Assembly (NCBI RefSeq): GCF_000719115.1
Contig: NZ_JOEA01000007.1
Location: 1 to 64,000 of the forward strand
Direction: 5' to 3'
Source of the DNA: Lentzea albidocapillata
GTDB taxonomy: Bacteria; Actinomycetota; Actinomycetes; Mycobacteriales; Pseudonocardiaceae
Length of the DNA: 64,000 nucleotides
Notes under the pieces: generated by a model
What the model was told of the DNA's origin: nothing
Database searches by the model: none
What the model saw: the letters and a program-made list of their open reading frames with translations, nothing else
In this document: piece after piece, positions 17,456 to 24,198 of the stretch
Position numbering within the stretch: position 1 is the first letter of the stretch
How the letters are laid out: each line of letters opens with the position of its first letter
Program-made: the position numbers and the translations under genes

Positions 17456-19972
17456 ATGGGCATCGAGCTTCCCGCCGAACTCACCGCCGTCGCGGCCAAG
17501 GCCGGTGTCTCCTGGCCCAAGGCCGACGAGGACGCCATGCGTTCCAGCGCCACCGCGTGGCGCGAGGCGGGCGACAAGATCAAGAGCCTCGGCACCACGT
17601 CCGACGGCGCCGCGAACCGCGCACTGGGCGGCATGACCGGTAGCACCGCTGACGCGGCACGCGGTCGCTGGGCCAAGGTCGTGGCTCCGGACGGCGACTT
17701 CCACCGCGCCGCCCGCGGCTGCCACGCCGCCGCCGACCGCCTCGACCACGCCGCCAAGCAGGTCGGTGCCGCGAAGGTCGAGATCGTCCGCGAGCTCGTG
17801 GCGCTGGCCAAGAACAACGACGCCGCGACGGCCTCGGCCAGTGCCGGCAACCCCAACGCGTTGCTCGGCCTCGACACGCTGACGAAGGGTGCCGCGGCCA
17901 ACGTCGCGAACCTCCAGAGCACGCTGACCTCCGCGATCCGCCTGGACAGCGGCATCGACATGAGCCAGGGCACGCATCCCGTCAACACCGCGCCCGGCGC
18001 CCACGGGCCCGGCGGTGGCCTGCTGTCGCCGGTCACGAACCTCGTCGGTGGCGTGGTGGCTCCGGTAGCGGGCGTGGTCGCTCCGATCGTCGAGCCCGTC
18101 GCCGCCGTGGTCGCCCCCGTGACCGAAGCGGTGGCCCCGGTCGCCGGCGCCGTGACTGCTCCGGTCGCGCCCGTGGTCGGTGCCGTGACGGCTCCTCTCG
18201 CACCTGTCGTCGGTGCCGTGACCGAGGTCGCCGCGCCGGTCCTCGACGCCGCCGCTCCCGTGACCGCACCCGCCGCTGCCGTCGTGCAGCCGGTGGTGGA
18301 CGCGGTGCCCGGTGGCCGCGACGCCGCCGGTCCGGTGTTCGACGGCCGGGGTGACGGCCAGGGCAACGGTGACGGACACGGCCGTGGTGAAGGCTCCGGT
18401 CGTGGCGAGGGCAAGGGCCCGGTGCCCGGCCTGGTGGCCAACGCGGGCCAGGCGATGGGCCAGGTCGTCGCGCCCGTCGCGCAGCCGGTGGCCGGCGCGA
18501 TCCCGAGCGTCGCGGGCACTCTCGGCCCCATCACCGAAGGCACGACCCAGGCGTCCGCCGCCGTGCTCGACCCGCCTCTCGTCCGAGGTGGCGAACTGCC
18601 GAGCCAGGCTCCGTCCGCACCTCAGGCCGCAGCGCCCGCGGCCCCGTCCGCACCCGCTGCCCCGGCGATGGGCGCGGCTCCGGCCGGTGGCCCGATGGGC
18701 GGTCCGATCGGCGGCGCTGCCGGTGGTGTTCCGGTGGCCGCGTCCCAGGTCGGTGCGGTCGTGGGCCAGCACGGTGCCGCGCAGGCACCCGGCCAGCAGG
18801 GCCAGGCCGCTCAGCAGGGCCAGCAGGCCGCCAAGGCCGCGGCCGACGCGAAGGCCGCCGAACTCAAGTCCGGCGAGGCCAAGGCGGGTGCGCAGGCAGC
18901 CGCGGCCAAGACCGGTTTCCCCGGTGCGGTACCGAGCCAGCCCACCCAGTTCGGTGGCCAGGTCGCAACCCAGCCGAGCCAGGTACAGGGGCCGGGCCAC
19001 ACCCAGTCCGGCACGCAGGTCTCCGCCCAGGGGCAGACTTCGCCGACAGCGGTGACGGCCAAGGACGCCGCCGCCAAGGACCTGGCGAAGGACACCGCGG
19101 ACGCGCTGCTGGACGGCGACGTCGCGACCGTGGAGGAACGCGGCGAGCGCCAGGCCGGCGACACCGTCGCCGGCCCGGCCGCGCCTGGCGCCGACGTGGA
19201 CCTCGGAGCCCGGACCACCACCTCGGGCCCGCTGGCGACGGTGGACCTCGGTGGCTCGCACGCACTGAGCGACCGCCTCGAGAACCGGAACGACCTGGCG
19301 TTGGCGCCCGGCATCGCCGGCGAGATCGCCCGCCACACCTACACGGCGGCCGCGGCCGGCAGTTGGTTCATGGCCATCTTCCTGAGCGCCGGACGGGCCC
19401 CGTCCCTCGCCCCGAAGCCGGCCCGCCAGCTCCCGCCGCCCCCGCAGGAGGAGGACCAGCAGGCCGTCCCGAGGTTCGCCCCGGACGACCACCCGCAGGC
19501 GATCGACACGTCCACAGCGCAGCCGGTCCGTCCCAGCACCGGTCTCGGCAGGGATCACCCGATCGTGCAGGAACTCCTGGCCGGCCACGACCCGCTCGCG
19601 GGCATGCACGAACGCGACTGGGAAAGCCTGTTCCAGCACGAGGACGGCACCCCGCGCTGGCCCGCGGAACGCGAGGGCGGCTACGAGGACAGCCAGGCGG
19701 AAGTTCTCCAGGCAGGCGCCGAACTCGACAGGTTCGGCACGCCGGAGGGCCGCGTCCTGAGCGCGGCGGGCACCCCGTTCGCGCAACGGTCCCTGCCGCC
19801 CCAGGCAGCGGACGAGGGCTACCGCAGGTACCGCGTCACCAGGGACCTGCCCGTCCACCGCACGATCAGCGCGCCCTGGTTCGGCCAGCCCGGTGGTGGC
19901 AGCCGGTACCGGACCACCCATCCCGTCGCGGACCTCGTCGCGCTCGGCTACCTCACGGAGATCACCGCATGA
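17456..19972 (+). CDS. ESX-type effector with C-terminal TNT NAD+ glycohydrolase domain
   Basis: 838 aa. Residues 1-160 form a helical WXG100/EspB-like N-terminus (ELPAELTAVAAKAGVSWPKA). Residues ~180-290 are Val/Ala/Pro repeats (VAPVTEAVAPVAGAVTAPVA and variants), then a long Ala/Gln/Pro-rich linker to ~640. The last ~120 residues match the tuberculosis necrotizing toxin fold: DRFGTPEGRVLSAAGTPFAQ, then RSLPP, APWFGQPGGG (its Gln, residue 811, aligns with a catalytic Gln of CpnT) and VADLVALGYL. TNT hydrolyses NAD+ and kills the target cell. Partner genes flank it. Confidence 0.85.
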   Translation: MGIELPAELTAVAAKAGVSWPKADEDAMRSSATAWREAGDKIKSLGTTSDGAANRALGGMTGSTADAARGRWAKVVAPDGDFHRAARGCHAAADRLDHAAKQVGAAKVEIVRELVALAKNNDAATASASAGNPNALLGLDTLTKGAAANVANLQSTLTSAIRLDSGIDMSQGTHPVNTAPGAHGPGGGLLSPVTNLVGGVVAPVAGVVAPIVEPVAAVVAPVTEAVAPVAGAVTAPVAPVVGAVTAPLAPVVGAVTEVAAPVLDAAAPVTAPAAAVVQPVVDAVPGGRDAAGPVFDGRGDGQGNGDGHGRGEGSGRGEGKGPVPGLVANAGQAMGQVVAPVAQPVAGAIPSVAGTLGPITEGTTQASAAVLDPPLVRGGELPSQAPSAPQAAAPAAPSAPAAPAMGAAPAGGPMGGPIGGAAGGVPVAASQVGAVVGQHGAAQAPGQQGQAAQQGQQAAKAAADAKAAELKSGEAKAGAQAAAAKTGFPGAVPSQPTQFGGQVATQPSQVQGPGHTQSGTQVSAQGQTSPTAVTAKDAAAKDLAKDTADALLDGDVATVEERGERQAGDTVAGPAAPGADVDLGARTTTSGPLATVDLGGSHALSDRLENRNDLALAPGIAGEIARHTYTAAAAGSWFMAIFLSAGRAPSLAPKPARQLPPPPQEEDQQAVPRFAPDDHPQAIDTSTAQPVRPSTGLGRDHPIVQELLAGHDPLAGMHERDWESLFQHEDGTPRWPAEREGGYEDSQAEVLQAGAELDRFGTPEGRVLSAAGTPFAQRSLPPQAADEGYRRYRVTRDLPVHRTISAPWFGQPGGGSRYRTTHPVADLVALGYLTEITA

Positions 19973-20229
19973 ACGTCGAGTCGCTGCCGGAGTGGCTGAC
20001 CAGGATCGGCGTGCCCGACGACGTCGTCAGCATCGGCGAGGAGGCGGACCAGCGCTGGTGCCTCCTCGCCGACGAGGACGGCAAGGGTCACGAGGTGTTC
20101 TGGCAGGAGCAGGGCAACCGCTACGACTGGGCCCGGTTCGACGACGAGAGCGTGGCGTGCCACTACCTCTTCGGCCGGCTGGCCTGGGCCCAGGTCGCGC
20201 GCGGAAGTCTCACCGTGCCAACAGCTTGA
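19969..20229 (+). CDS. Probable immunity protein for the TNT toxin
   Basis: 86 aa. The ATG overlaps the toxin stop in an ATGA junction, the classic toxin-immunity coupling. The protein is acidic, cytosolic and compact: an N-terminal LPEWLTRIGVPDDVVSIGEE, a strand-rich middle (RWCLLADEDGKGHEVFWQEQ then GNRYDWARFDD), and a terminal helix (SVACHYLFGRLAWAQVARG). It is much smaller than the mycobacterial antitoxin IFT and I do not recognise it as a homologue, so immunity is inferred from position only. Its end overlaps the convergent hisN-like gene by 20 bases. Confidence 0.65.
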   Translation: MNVESLPEWLTRIGVPDDVVSIGEEADQRWCLLADEDGKGHEVFWQEQGNRYDWARFDDESVACHYLFGRLAWAQVARGSLTVPTA

Positions 20230-20989
20230 GCGCGGCCTCGTGCAGGTGGCCGTTCGACGTCAGCACGCTGCCGCCGTCGTAGCGCTCCTCGCCGTCCAGC
20301 GAGGTGAAACGGCCACCCGCCTCGGTCACCAGCACCTGGAACGGGGCGATGTCCCACGGGTTCGCCACGCACTCGGGCGCCAGGTCGATGGCGCCCTCGG
20401 CGACCAGGCAGTGCTGGTAGAAGTCGCCGAACGCGCGGCTCTCCCAGGTCGCGTCCACCAAACGCAGGTACGCCTCGCGAGAGTGGTACTCGACCCACGA
20501 CTTGATGTCCGTCGTCGACACGTAGGCGTCTTCGAGAGAGCGCACACCCGACACGGAGATCGCGCGTTCACCGGAGGCGTCCGACGCGAATGCGCCACCG
20601 CCGGCGGCAGCCCACCAGCGGCGGCTCATGGCGGGCGCGGACACGACGCCCACGACCGGCACGCCGTCCTCGACCAGGGCGATCAGCGTCGCCCAGATCG
20701 GCACGCCGCGCAGGAAGTTCTTGGTGCCGTCGATCGGGTCGAGCACCCAGACGCGGGACGCGTCCAGCGTGCCGCCGCGTTCCTCGCCCATGACGACGTC
20801 GTCCGGGCGCTCGGAAGCCAGCACGGCACGCACCGCGTCCTCCACGGCGACGTCGGCGTCGGTGACGGGCGTGCGGTCCGGCTTGCGCTCCACGGCGAGG
20901 TCGTGCGCGCGGAACCGGGTCGCGGTGATCGCGTCGGCGGCGTCGGCGAGGCGGAGGGCGAGTTCGAGATCAGCATCGTGGCGTGACAC
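20210..20989 (-). CDS. hisN: Histidinol-phosphatase / inositol monophosphatase family
   Basis: 259 aa. The metal-binding motifs of the lithium-sensitive phosphatase family are present: GEERGG at ~66-71, WVLDPIDGTKNFLRGVP at ~81-97 (the D-P-I-D-G-T loop), and NPWDIAPFQVLVTEAGG near residue 212. Actinobacterial members of this length usually hydrolyse L-histidinol phosphate in histidine synthesis; inositol-1-phosphate is the alternative. The GTG start faces the two-component operon with a very short divergent spacer. Confidence 0.85.
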   Translation of the reverse strand: MSRHDADLELALRLADAADAITATRFRAHDLAVERKPDRTPVTDADVAVEDAVRAVLASERPDDVVMGEERGGTLDASRVWVLDPIDGTKNFLRGVPIWATLIALVEDGVPVVGVVSAPAMSRRWWAAAGGGAFASDASGERAISVSGVRSLEDAYVSTTDIKSWVEYHSREAYLRLVDATWESRAFGDFYQHCLVAEGAIDLAPECVANPWDIAPFQVLVTEAGGRFTSLDGEERYDGGSVLTSNGHLHEAALKLLAR

Positions 20990-21021
20990 GCGGCGATCGT
21001 TCCACGAATACGCTGGGGCCC

Positions 21022-21696
21022 GTGAGCGTGGTGTTGCTGGCCGAGGACGACCCGGCCATCGCGGAACCTCTCTCCCGCGCGTTGACGCGGGAGGGTTATT
21101 CCGTGCAGGTCGTCAGTGACGGGCCAAGTGCCTTCGACACCGCCCTCGCCGGGGGCATCGACCTCCTGGTGCTGGACCTCGGCCTGCCGGGCATGGACGG
21201 GCTGGAGGTGTGCCGGCGGCTGCGCCAGAGCGGCAGGGGCGTGCCCGTGCTGATGCTCACGGCCCGGGCCGACGAGGTCGACTTCGTGGTCGGGCTCGAC
21301 GCGGGCGCGGACGACTACGTCGCCAAGCCGTTCCGCCTGGCCGAGCTGATGGCCCGCATCCGGGCGCTGCTGCGCCGCCGCGCGCCGGGAACGCTGGAGG
21401 TCAACGGCGTGCGCGTCGACCTGGCCGCCCGCCGTGTCACCGTCGACGGCGGCGAGATCCAGCTCGCGAACAAGGAGTTCGAGCTGCTCAAGGTGCTGAT
21501 CCAGCGCGCGGGCCAGGTCGTGAGCCGCGACGAGATCCTGTCCGAGGTCTGGAACGACCCGGACCTCAAGGGCAGCAAGACCCTCGACATGCACATGTCG
21601 TGGCTGCGCAGGAAGCTCAGCGACGGCATCCCGAACTCCGCCGAGAAGCACATCGCGACCGTGCGCGGCCGCGGCTTCCGCTTCAACGCCGACTAG
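21022..21696 (+). CDS. OmpR/PhoB-family response regulator
   Basis: 224 aa from GTG 21022. Receiver domain 1-115: acidic pocket AEDD at 7-10, phosphoacceptor Asp 52 in LLVLDLGLPGMDG, and the switch lysine in DDYVAKPFRLAEL. The C-terminal winged helix runs from ~125 (GVRVDLAARRVTVDGGEIQLANKEFELLKVLI) to the recognition segment (GSKTLDMHMSWLRRKL) and the GRGFRF wing. It is followed by its kinase gene with a one-base overlap (TAGTG). The promoter must lie within or close to the short gap to the hisN-like gene. Confidence 0.95.
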   Translation: MSVVLLAEDDPAIAEPLSRALTREGYSVQVVSDGPSAFDTALAGGIDLLVLDLGLPGMDGLEVCRRLRQSGRGVPVLMLTARADEVDFVVGLDAGADDYVAKPFRLAELMARIRALLRRRAPGTLEVNGVRVDLAARRVTVDGGEIQLANKEFELLKVLIQRAGQVVSRDEILSEVWNDPDLKGSKTLDMHMSWLRRKLSDGIPNSAEKHIATVRGRGFRFNAD

Positions 21697-22970
21697 TGCG
21701 CCGCCGGATCCTGCGGGCGATCCTGCTCGCCGTCGCCGTCACCGGAATCGTGCTGGGCCTCCCGCTCGGCTACACCGCGCTGCAGCTCGTCGAGGACACG
21801 GCCCGCGCCGACCTGAGCGAAAGCGCCCAGCGGATCGCGACGACGCTCGACGACCAGCTCGCCAAGCAGCAGAGCCTCGACATCGACGCCGTCCGGATCG
21901 CCATCCCGACCGATGGCCGTCTCACCGTCGTGTCCGCGGGCACCACCAAGTCCACGGGTCCCTCGCCGGGCGACGACCCGCTGACCGTCGAACTGCCGAT
22001 CGCGCAGCAGGGCACCGTCCGCCTGGAGATCCCCTCCGGCCCGATGCACACCTCGCAGGCCCAGGTGGCAGGCCTGGTGCTGCTCCTGCTGGCGCTCTCC
22101 GTCGGCACCGGCACGGTCGTCGCCCTGGTGACTGCGCAAACGCTTGCCCGCCCGCTGGGCCACGTGGCCGCCCGCGCGTCCCGGCTCGGCGCCGGCGACT
22201 TCCGCGCCGACGAGCAGCGCTACAACATCCAGGAGCTCGACGCGGTCTCCGACGCACTCGACACGTCCGCCACCGCGCTGGCGAGGCTTGTCCAGCGCGA
22301 ACGCGAGCTGGTCGGCGACGTCTCCCACCAGCTCCGCAGCCGCCTCACGGCCCTCCAGCTGCGCCTGGAAGCCCTCGCCGAGCACCCGGAACCCGAGACG
22401 GCCGCCGAGGCCCGCGCGGCCCTGGAACAGGCCGAACGCCTCGCCGCCGTGCTGGACGAACTCCTCGCCGCCGCCCGCGCGGCCCGAGCCGTCGACGCCG
22501 AGCCGCTGGAGCTGCGGCCCGCGCTGAACCTGATCGCCGACGAGTGGCGCGAGCAGGTCAAGGGCCAGGGCCGGGCACTGCGCGTCCGCGTCCCGGACGG
22601 CCTGCTGGCCCGCGCCACCCCCGCTCGCCTCCGCGAGGCCATCGGGGTGCTGCTGGACAACGCCCTGCGCCACGGCGAGGGGTCGGTCGTGGTCTCCGCA
22701 CGCAGCGAGGAGGGCACCGTCGTCGTAGAGGTCAGCGACGGCGGAGCGGGCGTTCCGGACGAGCTCGCGGCGCACATCTTCGAGCGCGGCGTCTCCGGCG
22801 GCGGCTCGACCGGTGTGGGCCTGGCGCTCGCACGGGCGCTGGTCGACGCGGACGGCGGCCGGTTGGAGCTGTCCACGGCGCGGCCGGCGACGTTCGCCGT
22901 GTTCCTGCCGGTGCCGAAGGCCCAGGACGTGGTGGGGATCTCCTGGAAGAAGCCGAGCACACCCCGTTAG
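21696..22970 (+). CDS. HAMP-containing sensor histidine kinase
   Basis: 424 aa from GTG 21696. Membrane segment 1 is at ~6-27, an extracytoplasmic sensor of about 90 residues follows, membrane segment 2 is at ~118-143 and then a HAMP linker (RPLGHVAARASRLGAGDF). The dimerisation helix carries the phospho-accepting His in LVGDVSHQLRSRLTALQLRL, and the ATPase domain shows LLDNALRHGEGS (N box), VSDGGAGVP (G1) and GGSTGVGLALARALVDADGG (G2). The signal is unknown. The gene ends at a strong palindromic terminator. Confidence 0.93.
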   Translation: MRRRILRAILLAVAVTGIVLGLPLGYTALQLVEDTARADLSESAQRIATTLDDQLAKQQSLDIDAVRIAIPTDGRLTVVSAGTTKSTGPSPGDDPLTVELPIAQQGTVRLEIPSGPMHTSQAQVAGLVLLLLALSVGTGTVVALVTAQTLARPLGHVAARASRLGAGDFRADEQRYNIQELDAVSDALDTSATALARLVQRERELVGDVSHQLRSRLTALQLRLEALAEHPEPETAAEARAALEQAERLAAVLDELLAAARAARAVDAEPLELRPALNLIADEWREQVKGQGRALRVRVPDGLLARATPARLREAIGVLLDNALRHGEGSVVVSARSEEGTVVVEVSDGGAGVPDELAAHIFERGVSGGGSTGVGLALARALVDADGGRLELSTARPATFAVFLPVPKAQDVVGISWKKPSTPR

Positions 22971-23026
22971 GGCCTGTATCGAAGTCTGGCCCGGCTATCG
23001 CGGATCAGACTTCGATACAGGCCCTA
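22968..23026. terminator. 21-bp perfect inverted repeat, likely bidirectional terminator
   Basis: Arms 22968-22988 and 23006-23026 are exact complements, with a 17-base loop. The left arm starts inside the kinase stop codon and the right arm ends at the stop of the convergent GtrA gene, so it can serve both transcripts. There is no T-tract, as is common for actinobacterial terminators. Confidence 0.8.
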
Positions 23027-23557
23027 GGAGTGGCCGAGTTCCTTCTCGTCCTCGATCGACCGGCCCTTGCGGCCGTTCTCGTCGGGGAAGACCCAGTTCT
23101 TGTAGCCGTACCAGCGGAACGCCATCGCGATGAGCGTGCCGATGATCTGCGCGCTCAGGAAGTCCGAGATCTCCTCGGTGAGCCGCGACACGTGCGGTTC
23201 CTGCAGGTGGAACGCGTACCGCGCGACGTAGAGCGGGATCGAGTTCAGCACGATGCCGATGCCGTTGACCAGGAAGAACAGCAACGCCTCGTGGTGACGC
23301 TCGCGGCCGCCGCGGGTGCGGAACGACCACTCCCTGTTCAGGATGTACGACACGATCGTGGCGACCAGCGTCGCGATGATCTTCGCCGTCACCGGGTTGT
23401 TCGGCAGGACCACCGTCTTGATCCCGAAGAACAGGACCGTGTCGATCACGAAGCAGGTGCCCCCGACCAGGGCGAACTTGACTAGTTCACGATGCTTCAG
23501 CGCGATCGACCGAATCGGCTCCGGGAACCGCGAGACCACTGTTTCGGCTAGGGACAC
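23024..23557 (-). CDS. GtrA-family membrane protein (copy 1)
   Basis: 177 aa with four membrane segments. GtrA proteins are thought to flip or position polyprenyl-linked sugars for cell-envelope glycosylation. Seen: RELVKFALVGGTCFVIDTVLFFGIKTVVL at 25-53, ATIVSYILNREWSFRTRGGRERHHEALLFFLVNGIG, and a final FRWYGYKNWVFPDE. It is closely related to the next gene upstream on the same strand and overlaps its end by 71 bases. Confidence 0.9.
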   Translation of the reverse strand: MSLAETVVSRFPEPIRSIALKHRELVKFALVGGTCFVIDTVLFFGIKTVVLPNNPVTAKIIATLVATIVSYILNREWSFRTRGGRERHHEALLFFLVNGIGIVLNSIPLYVARYAFHLQEPHVSRLTEEISDFLSAQIIGTLIAMAFRWYGYKNWVFPDENGRKGRSIEDEKELGHS

Positions 23558-24089
23558 GCGACGAGTCTACGGAGATCGGGTGAACACGCCGGTCCGGCCG
23601 AGCGCCCGCGTCGGGGAAGACCCAGCGGCGCATCGCCCAGAACTTGAAGCCGGTCGCGAGCAACATGCCGAGGATCGAGCCCGAGACGAAGTCCGCGATC
23701 TCCTCGGTCATGACCGACACGAACGGGGCCTGCAGGCCGAACAGGTGCCGTGACAGCCACAGCGGGGCGATGTTGATGCCCACGGCGACGCCGCTCACCA
23801 AGAAGAACAGGGCGGCCTCGTGGTGGCGTTCGCGGCCGCCGCGGGTGTGGAAGGACCACTCGCGCGACAGCACGTACGAGGCGATGATCGCCACCAGCAC
23901 GCCGATGACCTTCGCCGTGACGACCTTGTCGGTCAGCACGGTGAGCTTGAGCGCGTACCAGACACCGTTGTCGATGACGAACGTCGTGCCGCCTACCAGC
24001 GCGAACCGGAGCAACTCGCGGTGCTTGTGCATCAGGAACTGGACCGGTTCCGGCAGCCGGCTCATGGCACGGCGAACGACTGGCAGCAC
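23487..24089 (-). CDS. GtrA-family membrane protein (copy 2)
   Basis: 200 aa, four membrane segments. It shares long blocks with copy 1 (RELLRFALVGGTTFVIDNGV, YVLSREWSFHTRGGRERHHE, FKFWAMRRWVFPD), which indicates a tandem duplication. The last ~35 residues (after VFPDAGARPDRR) are an extra unstructured tail that reads into the start of copy 1. Start may be GTG 24089 or ATG 24065. Likely involved in envelope polysaccharide export, in keeping with glycan genes at 45-60 kb. Confidence 0.88.
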   Translation of the reverse strand: MLPVVRRAMSRLPEPVQFLMHKHRELLRFALVGGTTFVIDNGVWYALKLTVLTDKVVTAKVIGVLVAIIASYVLSREWSFHTRGGRERHHEAALFFLVSGVAVGINIAPLWLSRHLFGLQAPFVSVMTEEIADFVSGSILGMLLATGFKFWAMRRWVFPDAGARPDRRVHPISVDSSRVPSRNSGLAVPGADSVDRAEAS

Positions 24090-24198
24090 CGCGCCAGCTT
24101 ACGGATCTAGGTAACGGTGCCTGCCTCCGGGTGTTACATACCGCGACACAGAGGTGCATGACCTGCACGTTCAGTGACAATCAAAGATCAACTTCTGA

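Noticed and set aside
17381..19921. 846-codon minus-strand frame opposite the TNT toxin gene
   Set aside because: Composition follows the complement of the Val/Ala/Pro repeats; the plus-strand frame carries the recognisable TNT motifs and operon overlaps.
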